Shown here one piece after another: positions 34,675 through 52,576 of a stretch of 64,000 bases of DNA. How positions within the stretch are numbered: position 1 is the first letter of the stretch; the number at the start of each line of letters is the position of its first letter. This stretch comes from Nomia melanderi (lineage: Eukaryota > Arthropoda > Insecta > Hymenoptera > Halictidae), in assembly GCF_051020985.1 (NCBI RefSeq), contig NC_134999.1, positions 25,081,160 to 25,145,159 of the forward strand, in the 5' to 3' direction. The notes beneath the pieces were generated by a model. The model was given only the letters and a program-made list of their open reading frames with translations. It searched no databases and was not told the DNA's origin. A program made the position numbers and the translations under genes.

Positions 34675-34900
34675 CTACAGTGCGTTACTGACGTGACCGC
34701 AGCTGACTTACGGTTCAAAAGTGAAGAGGGGCAAGGGGACTCGGCCGCACGCTCCACTTCAGTTCGCGGCTTGGCCAGTAACAAAAACATGCTGAAACTA
34801 ATTTTGTCATTACTATCGCGCCGCGAATGGACGTCTCCCTTTGCCCTTCTTCACTTATAAACCGCAAACCGGCTGGGAACACGTCAGTAACGCACTGTAG
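34675..34900. mobile_element. MITE with TA target duplication and >20-bp TIRs
   Basis: CTACAGTGCGTTACTGACGT at the left is matched exactly by the reverse complement of the right end, and similarity continues inward (AGTGAAGAgGGGCAAgGG). TA on both sides of CAGTGCG...CGCACTG suggests a Tc1/mariner-type origin. The 63-codon frame inside is not a transposase. Confidence 0.85.
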
Positions 34901-40306
<5,406 letters not shown>

Positions 40307-40348
<42 letters not shown>

Positions 40349-40350
40349 GC

Positions 40351-40416
<66 letters not shown>

Positions 40417-40510
40417 TCTCTCTCTCTCTCTCTCGCTCTCTCTCCCTCTCTTCCTCTCTCTCTCTCGCTCTCTCGCTCTCTCTCTCGCTCTCTTTCTCGC
40501 TCTCTTTCGC
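40307..40510. repeat. (CT)n microsatellite, second
   Basis: About 200 bp of CT repeats with CGCT and ACAC interruptions; more degenerate than the tract at 37,386. Confidence 0.97.
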
Positions 40511-42322
40511 TCAAATACACATGCTCGTTCTCATTTACTCGCTCTCTTTAATATGGTAATAATTGTAATATTTCTAGGTAAAGGATTCTCTTAAGCGCAT
40601 GTACAGAGATAAAACTTTCCTCTACAATTTGAGCATACCGCGCGGCTTTATTTCTTACTCCTTATTTATTATTTTATTATGTATCCCCTTGGGCTTCGCT
40701 TTTGTGCAGACTGCACGCTCTCTGAACGAGCAACTCCTCTTAATTTATTTTTTTTTGCTTTTATAGGCATAATAATCTAAACCACGTTAAACGCCTATAA
40801 CGACTCAACGACTAGTGTATAGAAAGTCGAACGGTGATGAGATTGATAATTACTGATTCGAGAAGCGTGTTCCATTCGTTTTAATTTGTTACGAGAAAAA
40901 TGTGCTGCTTCGCTGTATTTATTCTATTTGATATAAACAATTTCATGGTTTTACGTCTAGTGAGAAGAATATGGCTTTTCGCTTTGTACACGTTTCATCG
41001 TCTCAAACAGTATTTCGTGTATTATCTCTAACAAGTTTCAAATCAGAAAAATATATGTCGTTTAGTCAAGCAAATTTTGTAAATTACGTTTTGATCGACA
41101 TTGGGTCCCGTTAAATTCTTGGAAAATGTCCTGTTGTGTTGTCACTTCAACTAATTATTAAAATCGCATTTAAATTAGCCAATCAGATTGTAAACTTGAA
41201 ATTCTTCAATGACGACTTATTTTTAAAATAATGGGACGGAGGGGAAGAAGACTTATAAATATTTTTTATCCTTACCGATGCTTTAACGAATTTATGTTAA
41301 ATTCTCTAATGATCCTGAATAAGTGTTAAATGAAAGTAAATATATAAATATATACAATTGAACGAAGAAAAAAACTAAACGTTTGTAAAAGAATTATATT
41401 AAAACTCAAGATCTACATAAAAATTTGAGAATTTTTGATAAAAAAAATAACAGATACAGCAAAATAGTATAAACATGTAAGAGTGTGAATTATTATAAAT
41501 AAAGTATTAAAAATAAACTTGATATAACAATGATCAGGTACTGAATTGAGGACAAAGTTCCTAATTCTACATAAAACTATGTAAGCAGCATACTGAAGTA
41601 CCAACCGTTTTCTTCTCACACAGAAAGAATTTGTGAATACAAACTCGAATGTAAATACACCTCGGGGCCACTGAAGTATTTATACGCGGACACATTTCTC
41701 GTAACAACTGCACCAAGGGGAATGTATCTTTCACCGAAGTAATTATCATTCCCGCCATCGTTTCGCTCAGTTTCGCTTCATGATTGCGACCTTCTTGCGT
41801 GTGTATGCGTGTAAGGTAATACATAATATGATCGTATGTGTCTTGTACGTACAGAGAATATATATATATATACAATAATCGGTAATACCCGAGATGCGGT
41901 TCTCTTCTTCTCGGTTCGCAAACGATTAGTCGTCAATTGTGCGTCGTTTCGAGCGACATGCAACGCGATGTTCTCGGTACGTCGATAAATCGCATGGACT
42001 CGGTTTGACGAGGATATATGGGCCCGGGTAGATGAATAATAATGACGTCAAGGGTTACGAGTTATTCTTTTGGTCTTCGATTTCGGTACTTTTTTTTCTC
42101 TTGATCTCGATTCATTCATTTCTAGGTTGTTTCCGAGTGCGTAGGCGTGTTCCCACGAGAGAAAACATCTAGGCGATGCGATGCGAGGCGGGCGCGTAAA
42201 AATGAAGGATGGAGAGGTGAATCTTTCATCTCATCTTCGCGGAAGCGATCATGAACAGCGTGTTTGTTCTGTGTGCCTATGTGAACAATGCAGCTTTCAC
42301 GTTTATAACAGCAACCATAGGT
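40511..42322. other. Gene-poor AT-rich stretch
   Basis: No credible gene. A short (TA)n lies near 41,859-41,872. Confidence 0.5.
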
Positions 42323-42602
42323 TTAAGAGTGTACAGGGGCAAGGGGACTCTTCCAGTCGCGATGTTCGGGCCGATGTATGGTCATTAGTGGCTCGGAGCA
42401 ATAACGAAGGGCGGAAGTGAGACCGAATGCGACGGAGATGGAGCTATAAAGAATTTTGTCTTGTACCGTCACGTCTCACTTCATCGTATTCCGCCTCGCT
42501 TACGTTTTTTGTTATTGCCTCACGACAATAATGACCCTGCGTCGAACACCGAGGTGGCCTGAGCATTGCGAGTGGAGTCCCTTTACCCCTGTGCACTTTT
42601 AA
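42323..42602. mobile_element. TTAA-flanked foldback MITE (about 272 bp)
   Basis: Left TTAA + GAGTGTACAGGGGCAAG; right, reverse-complemented, TTAA + AAGTGCACAGGGGTAAAG. The interior also folds back ('gcaataacgaagggcggaag' against 'gtattccgcctcgc...gttattgc'). TTAA on both sides suggests piggyBac-type mobilisation. Confidence 0.8.
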
Positions 42603-45233
42603 CTTAGCAGTCGTTGGAGATAACGTGAGAGGCGTATAGCATGTGTGCGTGACTGCCGAACGTTTCGCGCGATTAAGCCTACAATGTTAATATACATACG
42701 TATCGTGTTGTTTATATAAATGTAAACAAAGGTTATCTTGTCTTGAGGACTCGCTGGTTTATTTTTGATCAACGTTCGCCCCGCGTCCCGAGCGCGGAAC
42801 GCTCGAAAGAAACAATGAAACAGTTTTTCGCCTGTGTTGCTTTTAGATGGTTCGCCTGCACGGAAATGAAAAATAACTCCAGCGAGTCTTTGTTTATACA
42901 ATTTGTTCCTGTATATCGAGGAATTCGATTAACACCGATCACAGTACTTCGTGACACGCAATCGCGTTTCCGTTCTGCGGCTCGAGAAACGATGAAGAAC
43001 GATACAAAAATCAACCTCCGCGTTATACACACATATATACGGTCTTCTTCGCGTACGCTGCAGAGAAATAGGAACAGAGACGAATTATGGGGACAGACTA
43101 TACCTGGTTGCCCGTGTAACCTAATTCAATTCCTTCGTGTTTAGTTCATTAATGACTCCCTTAAGTATTACAACTTATCAACACTTCGCGATTATTCATT
43201 AGTTTAACTTGTTCGAATCGCGGTAGCACGGCCGCCGTTTTGTCGGTGGTCGTCGTATTCATTTTCTTTTGAGTAACACGTCCGTTTCCATCGTTTCTTT
43301 CCTTCCTACTTTTTCTCTTTTCTTTCTTTCGTACACACATACACCCAGCCACAAACAAACACGCGCAAACATGCATTTCCTCTATTTCTTTCTTTCCGTC
43401 CTCATCTTGCAACATATGGACGCACGCGCTACTTAAGGGCTGCCTGTTCATTTATGTATATAGAATTTTATAGAATTCGTATCTGTATAACGTATTACCT
43501 AAGCAAAACGCCTATTTATAGATTTATACGTAATGAATATAGATGTATCTATACATATGCGCTTGCGTCTATTTATTTATACGTATATGTATATTCGCGT
43601 GTTCAAAGTACGCGTATGTATATTATGTATATCAATTACAATGCGCTTTACAAGAAACTCTTTCTCACGTATGAGAACGGTTTCATTCAGAGAGTAACAG
43701 GTATTTTCTTTTATGATCACGCGCTGATTCTAGCCATCGGGACCGGTGCCATCCAACATTAACTAGTGATTTACACGCGTTTCTGTTGTAGACAAATTAA
43801 GACAATTTATCAATAAAAATAAAATATGTAAGTTCGCTAATGACTTCAGTGTCGATGCGACGATAAATTCCTACTGAAACAAAATATCTAAGACCTTTAT
43901 TTCATCGTTGAGTATATCGTTGAGATTGACACGGGGAGTTCAACAATGATAAAATAAAGAATCATGGCCACTTTTATGTTCAGAATTGCAGCCACTCTTG
44001 TGTTCCAGCGTTATGATCAAGTTTTCAGATTTATTAGCTGTATTTTTTTCAGGAATTAAGCGTTACTATATCCTGCTTTATTGCGAGTATAGAGAATCTA
44101 TTATTTATTTTGAATAGAGTATATGCATTGAGCAATGTAAAAGTTTGAAGGAAAGATGACGTTCAAATTTAATACAAGTGTATGCGATAAAATGAAATTC
44201 ACTTTTGAAAAAATGCAGCATCAATTCATTGAAAATTTCATTATGTTCAATAAGAAGCTTTAGTAGTATCTTTAGACATATTTTTTTATTGGAATATATT
44301 TATGAACTTCTTTATTGCTTCTAGCTTAAAGAACTAATTTAAAAAATTTTTAATTTGTCATTTAACGCTGCTTTTCAAGTTTATAATATTTTCATGGTTA
44401 CGTGCATGGTATGTACTATCCTCATTAACAGATTGGTTTGTATTCATTTTATTTTGGTCAAAATATTAAACCACACATTTTAAGAATATTGTATGTGTTT
44501 TAATTAATTTTCGAATATTAATAATACGAAAGAAGGCGGTAGTAAAATGTTTAAAATTTAAATGCTGAATGATCTTGATATTATAATATAAATATCAATA
44601 CGAATAAATTTAATGAAAATAATTTCAATATTAATACAAATATGATCATAAATCAATTTTATAGACGTCGAACTAATAATTGTACGTAGATTTCGATTAA
44701 AGGTATCTTTGATAGGAACATCATTGATGTGCTCATTGGCGGTAGATAACGTTCGTGGTAAGTGCAGTATCGAGAGGCTCGAGTCCTGAATCTTCGGTAT
44801 CAACCTGAAATTGGCTACTAGCCTGCTAATTAGACGACGATTGCCAATTTCCACGCTAAGCCTCGCTATTTCCTGCATCCTGCTCGCCTTCGTTCGTCAA
44901 GCAGAGCTCCTCATAATTGACAGCAATTATCCCTGAATGAAGACGCGTTAAATTCTGCCACGTAATACGAAACCATTGTCCATCATCCGTAACCAAAAGC
45001 AATTCATGTTCGTTCGATCTCTCGCAAAAATGAAAAAGAATTCTTCAACATTAGAGTACTTTAAAAAACAAAATATTTACGAATAAAATAGGCAAACAGA
45101 ATGAATCTTAAATTTTTACTCAACTGGAAATGTATCATAGTATCAGAAAAAATGAATTCATTATGAATTTTCTTTATGTAACATCAATCTTACTTTTTGT
45201 ACATCTTTCACTGGTGAGAATATATTCTTTCTT
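42603..45233. other. Gene-poor AT-rich stretch
   Basis: Several 90-130-codon frames on both strands (for example 42,743-43,144) overlap each other and have no domains. Nothing supportable as a gene. Confidence 0.45.
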
Positions 45234-45482
45234 TTAACCCCTTGGTTTATGATTTATTCCTGAACCATAATCGACGCACATACATTGTTAAGAATAATTT
45301 ATTGAAGAAACACAAATGTCCTAGGCATATTCTATGCCTATTTGCTCTAAAGCACAATAATTCATATTAGAAGAATAATATTCAATTTGAATTCACAACA
45401 GTTGAGTAATATTTAGGTTTATTAAATTCTATTCAAAATCTTCACCACAAATGTGACACGTTATTATAAGGCAAGCGGTTAA
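45234..45482. mobile_element. TTAA-flanked MITE (TTAACCCCTTG ends)
   Basis: Left TTAACCCCTTGGTTTATGAT; right, reverse-complemented, TTAACCGCTTGCCTTATAAT. About 249 bp, no coding. Confidence 0.55.
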
Positions 45483-48118
45483 TACAGTTCTTCCTACTGT
45501 ATGGTGTGCAATCGAAGAATTTTATAATAATAAAACAAAAGTTTCACATCTCACACTTGAAATGATGTTTTCACCCGTTTCAAAGAAACAAATAGTTACG
45601 TTTCTATTATACAAAGTGTAACCATGAAAATATTAAATGATTATTTGCAGTTTATTATCAACCCTTCCCAAAAGCAAAAGCATGATTAAAAACTAGGTTC
45701 TATTTTGTATCGAACTAATCGGAGCAGTTCACAACGCTCACTGAAACTTCACTAAAATATATACACAGAATCAAAAAAGTATGCAGGAAAATTTTTATTA
45801 AAGTTGCGTAAGTACGGTTGAATGTCACACTAATCGAATTAGTTACGTTACCGTTATCGGCGAAAGTTGAAATGTGACGAGTCGACCAGCCGACCGGAAA
45901 TACACTATATTCTATATCCGTGACTGGCCAGACGTTTGAAGTCATCCATTAGTCAATATTCAAATTCTGATCCGGCTAACTCGGCTAAACTGAACAACGC
46001 CGCTTTGCGGTGCGCGTTTCCTCGGTCAGATGATTCGAAACACGCTGACCGCAACAAATACGTTTTGAATGTAAAAGACAGTCCGAAACGGTCGGGCGAC
46101 GATGCGTCCGCGAAATCGAAAAGCACCGACTAATAAAAGAACCCAGAGCAATCGGTCTGTCATCTTTCGCGATCGCAAACTGATTCTATACACATTTTAG
46201 CTGATTGAATGAATTCGATTAGAGAAAATTGATTAGAGACCTCGAACATCTTTTGGCTACCTCGCTTCGAAACATTCCGCTGCCGTTTAAAGCCAGCCTG
46301 CTGAAAATATCTGCGCGATTGCACACGCTGATATCGACACACGGGCGATTCAAAATACAAAGCATATGTCGTATTCGCGCGGAAAACGGGGCAACGTTTG
46401 AAGATATAGTGACCGATCACGCAAAGTGAAGGCACCGGAACGTAGTATGTGATAGCTTTGAAGATAGTTAACGCGTAGCCAACCGAATGGGGAGATTTTC
46501 CACTTTTCTCTTAGCCACGCATTAGCTTTTGTTTCTATTTTCTTTTGTTATTCAGGAAATCTTCAATTCCTTTGGAATTCTTTGTAATTCGTTAAACACT
46601 TTTCTTGTTTTTACAGAACAATGTTTTTAATAAAATCAATTAAACGAATCTAATTGAAGTTAATACGAGAGGTATAGTCATAGCCTTGTTTATATAATTA
46701 TATAATTATAATTTATTTTTCATATTCTGGTACTGATACAAGACATTTTTGTATTTATTATGTTTATACACGAAACGGAGTATGATCGATATTTTACGAA
46801 AAATTGATTTAGATATTCTAACTTTGACGTAAGTGTGTTAGATTTATTCTGGTTTTACATAGTACATTTCAAAAATATTATTATTTCAGAAGTCAATACT
46901 TTCACGTGGAAACGGAAATAAAAGTGAACAATATTTTTATTTACGTAACGATTTTTAAATATTTTCTTGTCTGCCTTTTTTTATAATGAATAATATGTTG
47001 CTATAGAGTAATATTATTTGCGTCAGTAACGAAAAATAATATGCTGCCGCGAGTAGCTAAATTGTTATGTTTAAACATTGAACTCATTTTATTTAATACA
47101 GATCTGTAATATAAGTAAATGAAATCACTCGTTTAAATGTAGACACTTATAGACTGTTAAATTCATTTTTATGTTGGTACTTATACAGTACAAAGAATTC
47201 ACTAAGATTCCTGCGGATTCATTTCCCTCTGCATTTTACATTAATTTTATCTGAATAACACTAGAGAAAATTGCAATTCTGTTATAAAATGTAGGTCCAA
47301 TACTAATCAAATTTCAACAGAACTTCAAACGAATTTTAAAAATCGCAACATCACTAATTAAAAACAGTTCACACCCCTTTCTCTGGAAAACAATAATTAC
47401 AGAATGTATTCTTTAGCATAGTATATGTTTCAATGTTTCCGTAGTTTTTCCAAACATCTACATAACTATGTGTGCATTACTCGCAGAAGTAGAGAATGTC
47501 ACGAAATCCACCAAAACGCCTAAAACACAAGTAAAAAGTGTATAATTTGAACAGAAAATCGTACGGAAGACTGATTCGACGGCACCGCTCTCGACGGTAC
47601 ATTCATTTCAGGGGGTTTCGCGTTCGGCAATGATTAATAATCAATTCTTATCACAGAAGTTATTTACACGATCCCATACATCGATCTTCCCTCTGACGAA
47701 AGACCGAGCATCGCGTCCACAACACTCGTCATCAAACGAATCACGGTTTTCGTTCACGTTCCTCTTCCTTCCTATTTTTTATTTTCTTTCGTTTCCTCTT
47801 TGAAGCACAGACAAGAAATCTAGTCGTCCTATCGGAAAGAGACTCGAGAAAATTGCGTGCCTTTGCCCGTCGCCGTTGCCGATTATCCCTTTCGTTTCTT
47901 CATTCGCCGGCGAGAGGTCTCGCGCGACGGAGGACGCTTCGCTTTCTTTCTCGTTTTGTCCACCCCCGTTATTAACACTAAACGTGCCGACATTTTGTAT
48001 ATACCTATTTCTACCGTAACCAGTGAAATAACGGGTTATAAAATAAAGGTAAACGTTAGACGATCAATTGTCCTTATTCGAAACAGAAACAGAAGAGAGA
48101 CAAAAATTGAAAAACTGA
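45483..48118. other. Gene-poor AT-rich stretch
   Basis: A hydrophilic 65-codon frame opened by TTG at 45,936-46,133 and its neighbours to 46,435 are less AT-rich than the flanks but show no domain. A TTAACACTAAACGTGCC end-like sequence sits near 47,972 with no convincing partner. Nothing else supportable. Confidence 0.4.
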
Positions 48119-48364
48119 TTAACACGTTCGCGACTGGCGTTTGTTACAATAGCAATCTTCATGGTTACAATATTTTATAACATGCGACGAATTGTCTAGA
48201 TGAAATGCAAGTAAAATCCAAGGAGAAAGTCGCGTCAGCTTCCTACGTTTCACACCGTGCGTTACGATATTAAATACAAACACATGTGTGTGTAATTTAA
48301 TTTTCTTTACACAAGATACAAATGTTGATCGTCACAAATGTGTGACGTTGGTCGCGAATGTGAA
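48119..48364. mobile_element. Probable MITE (TTAACACGTTCGCGAC end)
   Basis: Left TTAACACGTTCGCGACTGG; right, reverse-complemented, TTCACATTCGCGACCAACG. About 246 bp. The right TTAA has decayed to TTCA. Confidence 0.5.
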
Positions 48365-48419
48365 TCGGACGATATAAAAATTGATATAAAGTTAAATGAA
48401 CGAATATAAACGCAGGATT

Positions 48420-48654
48420 TTAACCCTTTCCTCCCTGAATATGTACGTTTTTAACTATGAATTTCATGAAAAAAAGCTTACGGCTACGTATTGTTCAATC
48501 AAAACACATGTACTGCCAGCTAATTAGCACTTAGCCGTAAGTAAAAGTTCTCGCGTGGTACAAGTTTTCTTTATCTAGGCATTTTCTAGATTTTCGGTAA
48601 TTAAAAATGTTCGTGGTACCTAAGTAGGTGTATCATTCGGGACGAAAGGGGTAA
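48420..48654. mobile_element. Probable MITE (TTAACCCTTTC end)
   Basis: Left TTAACCCTTTCCTCCCTGAA; right, reverse-complemented, TTACCCCTTTCGTCCCGAAT. About 235 bp, lying 55 bp from the previous element. Confidence 0.55.
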
Positions 48655-49805
48655 CCTGTTAACTGAGGAATTTAGTTCCAAAAATTTCTCGGTTCGCGCG
48701 CAATAAAATTAAGAAACTGAAATGTGTACTCGTGAAACGCAAAACGAATTCACCTACGATATATTTGAATGAAAAACCAAAGCAAAACAAAAAAGGATGA
48801 CATGTTTATCTGAAAAAATAAAGAATGCATCGTTGGAAGAATTAGTATCAGTTCAAGCTTTAAGATGGCGCGTATACTTGTGGAACACAGTTAACTGGTT
48901 AAATGAAATTTTAATATCGGTCATTTGACCCGTCGCGGTACGTTTAGTGGTAATTCCCTTTTCCCGCGTAGTCGAGTGAATTCGCGATCGGTGGGCTCTA
49001 TCACGAGCAAGGATCAATAACGTCGACCCGTAAGAGTGATCGGTAATTCGTGAAAAATTACATCCGAAATTCCGGGAACGCTCCCGAGTTTGCGTACGCA
49101 ATCGGGATGTACAAGTCCACCGAAAACTTCTATCCGTTCTTTAATTAAAAAAAAAATAACACATTTCCAACTTATATGCATCGATAGTCCTGTTACATTA
49201 CACATACTACTAGATTGCTTTGAAATGTACCACTCTATACAAAATGATTAATTAATAAGACTTTGCCAAATGTCTAAATGAATTTCCCGCGCAAACGGCT
49301 GATATTTACCGAACAATATAATTTCTATCGTTCGTATAATGACTCATCTCAGGAAAATTGAAATGACATTTGTCGGACATAACTTTTCGGTAGAGCATAA
49401 TTTAAATGACGTTTTAGAATCTTACGCCTAACTATTCATTCCACGGTCATCGTTTCCATCATCCCCCGGAGCGAATTGTATCCCCTAAATGTAAAATGAA
49501 CCCATTACATTTAGACAACGAATCTTCCGAAACGTCGAATTTTTCGAGCGTGCAGCGCGACTTTCCGACATATCGACCGAATTTCACGGAAATTTCGTTA
49601 ATTCGCGTCTAGATATGTATGTTAAATATAATATCAAGGAAATTTCTACTATTATCGCGCGTTCAAATCGATTCGAAACGGAACGATGATTTCATAGTAA
49701 ACCGTGTGTTTGCGTAACATTTTTATTTATTCGTGGAGCATTAACAACAGCAGCAGTTGCGAATGACAACGGAAGAACAGTAACGGCGATGGTAATAAAA
49801 GCGTC
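48655..49805. other. Gene-poor stretch
   Basis: Short overlapping frames only; nothing supportable. Confidence 0.45.
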
Positions 49806-50024
49806 GATAATACTGATAATACTGATAATACTGATAATACTGATAATACCGATAATGCTGATAATACTGATAATACTGATAATACTGATAATACTGATAA
49901 TGCTGATAATACTGATAATGCTGATAATGCCGATAATGCTGATAATGCTGATAATAATGATAATGCTGATAATAATGATAATGCTGATAATAATGATAAT
50001 AATGATAATAATGATAATGATGAT
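49806..50024. repeat. GATAATRCT-type minisatellite
   Basis: About 24 units of 9 bp. The variant drifts along the array, from GATAATACT through GATAATGCT to GATAATAAT. Confidence 0.97.
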
Positions 50025-52142
50025 TGCGTGGACAATGACGCGATGGCAATGACGATGGTCGCGATAATAAGTGCGATAATGAAACAATAGTAATAACAAT
50101 AATAATGCTGTCCCGTAATACTAGTAGTATCTAGCAATAGTTTCATAGATAGTAGTAATACCGGTAATAGTAGTTTTCGTAATGATAATAGTGTTAACGA
50201 CGATGCGTTCTCGGCAAAAAACGGTAGCATCTTGATTACCGACGACACGATTATCGTAATACCGATTCGCTAAACCTTACTTGTTTACGTTACACGGACG
50301 CCAACTTCGTTCGCAACGTGACAATATTCATATAATAATCTATCTATTCGGTTTTTATGTTTTTTTTTGTCTTTCTTCACCCGATAAAGACCCGAACGCG
50401 TCCGATCCACTTTTTAACGATACAAATAACGCGTGAAATATTTTAGCTGATACCCGCTAGTTTTGTTTCAATGAGCATTCGTATTAAAAATGCACTCCCC
50501 CTTCTCGCGCGCGCCTCTTCGATATAAAACTTTGTTTCCTTAATTCTTTTATAGACCATTCTAGAATATATTTATTCTATGTTTCTTTCCTTTCTTTTCT
50601 TTTCTGTTCTTTTCATTTCTTTTTTTGTTTCGTTTTCGTTTTATCGTGTTCCATCCCGTCCAAGCCGAATATTAAATATGTATTTGGTCTGTCCTTCTGC
50701 GACCGCGTCTCGACGCACTCCGTCTTGCCGATGCTTCGATCAAATTCGGTTTCTTCGAATGGAGATTGTGTGAGCCTGTCAGATCGATTTCAACCGCCGT
50801 CCGGCGGTCGGTCAGAGCGTCGAACGAAAAACCGCCGTGATTGCACGCGTATGTACCTACGCCTTTCCCAGCGAATCGCACCGCGATTTAGAAAATTATT
50901 CTAGGTCGTAGATGAAAGCACGTTCCGATCTGAGAATGTTCCTCGAATTCGCGTCGACCCAAAAATCATCGATTGCGCCTCCGTTCGATCCGGTTCGAAG
51001 CTTTTTAGTCGCTAAAAATTCATTTTGTTCGTTGTTCTCGAAGCTGTCCTCTATCGCCATACAGCCCGGGAAGCGAAGGGTTCTCGAAAGGAACTGCCAT
51101 AGTACGTGCGTCGTTTTTTCTCTGTTTCATCGGTCTATAGCGCGCGTCTTTCTATCCCATAACACATGATTGTCGGATATTTCGAGCAATCGTCCCTGAA
51201 AACGTTCCGAGACGACATTTTGATGAATGGTTTCGCGTATAGTAAACGCGTGCTTCCTTGTGTATGGCGATACGTTCATTTTTAAATTAACGATCGAACA
51301 GGAATCGACGATTTTTCATCATTTAAAAATATAACTCCGAAGAATCCCTAATTATTCAGGTTTTCTCCACCGTGAACCGCGAGAAAATTTCAATCGATCA
51401 TTTACGTTTTGAGAATTCCTTCGATCGAGCCCCGATCGAGCACCGATCGAGATTATTCTAACTAAGATTTTTAAAGTTATTATTATGTTTATAATTAATC
51501 TTACTTAGTTTTATCTGATACTGTTTTGATACCTATTACGTCGCTATAATGTATTGAGTCCCACGACATGCAAACATTTCTTTTCTTCTTTTTATGTACA
51601 TATTTTATTTGAGTATTTAATCCGAACACCTCGAGGTTATTCATTATTATGTTTCTCCCGTCGTTTTAACAATAAGTGTGTACTCCCACGTTCCGTACAG
51701 CTTCGGCTACTTGGAAAATAGAGTAGGTTCGTTTTCACAGACGAGTGAAGATTCAACGATTTTTGTGCGATGCGAAGATCAATGACTGTACTGCTGTGAC
51801 GCTACGCCGCGTCGCGTCCGCCATTTTGTGCTCTCTTCCGGCACTTTCCTGTCCCGCGTCGAATGTACGCGACCGTGTGTATAAAAACAATCATATAATA
51901 TTCACGATAATCGCGTGCGTATGTTTCTTCGTGTATTGTTTAACTTTACATTCGTTGTACGATACGAGGAACGTAACTGCCGTGTTTACTTCAACGTGTT
52001 TCTTACGTATATCGATTCTTATATTTATCTAAATGCCATACGCGAAACTCCACGGGGAAACGAACCGCGATCTTACATATGTTAAGGTCTATTAGCTTTC
52101 TACGCGTAACACTGTTACTTTTCGTTCTAAACATTGGAACAA
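50025..52142. other. Gene-poor stretch
   Basis: 50,700-51,180 and 51,745-51,880 are CpG-richer than average and hold frames of 64-95 codons on both strands, none with a recognisable domain. No gene supported. Confidence 0.4.
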
Positions 52143-52576
52143 TTAACCCTTTGCGAATGAGTACTTTTTCAAGTAAAAGCTTGATTCTTAGTTTGTTTAA
52201 TTCTCCAACGTATTTAGTTGTTAGTCCATTTAATTGGCCGACTGACTGCCCAAATAAAAAATGGAAACTTGAGAAGAAATACTGATAGATAGTCTGCAGT
52301 ATAATCTAAAAATCTGAATTATTGCGCGTATGAATAATGAAAACTGAACAATCCAGATTTCGAAAAACTGTAGCTTGGTTAATCAAAGTTTTACTGTATT
52401 CAGAACTCTCAGCTGAAGAAGCTAAATTACGTATTGAACTCTTAAGTACAAGAAAAAGGAAATTATGTATTAATCTTCGATCATTTAAATAATTAAATCA
52501 TTTGTTTGCAACTTTGTGTTCAAGATATGAATCTTTGATGTCGTCGATACGACGGCATTCGTTCTCAAAGGGTTAA
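52143..52576. mobile_element. TTAA-flanked MITE (TTAACCCTTTG ends, about 434 bp)
   Basis: Left TTAACCCTTTGCGAATGAGT; right, reverse-complemented, TTAACCCTTTGAGAACGAAT. TTAA is intact on both sides. No transposase. Confidence 0.7.
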
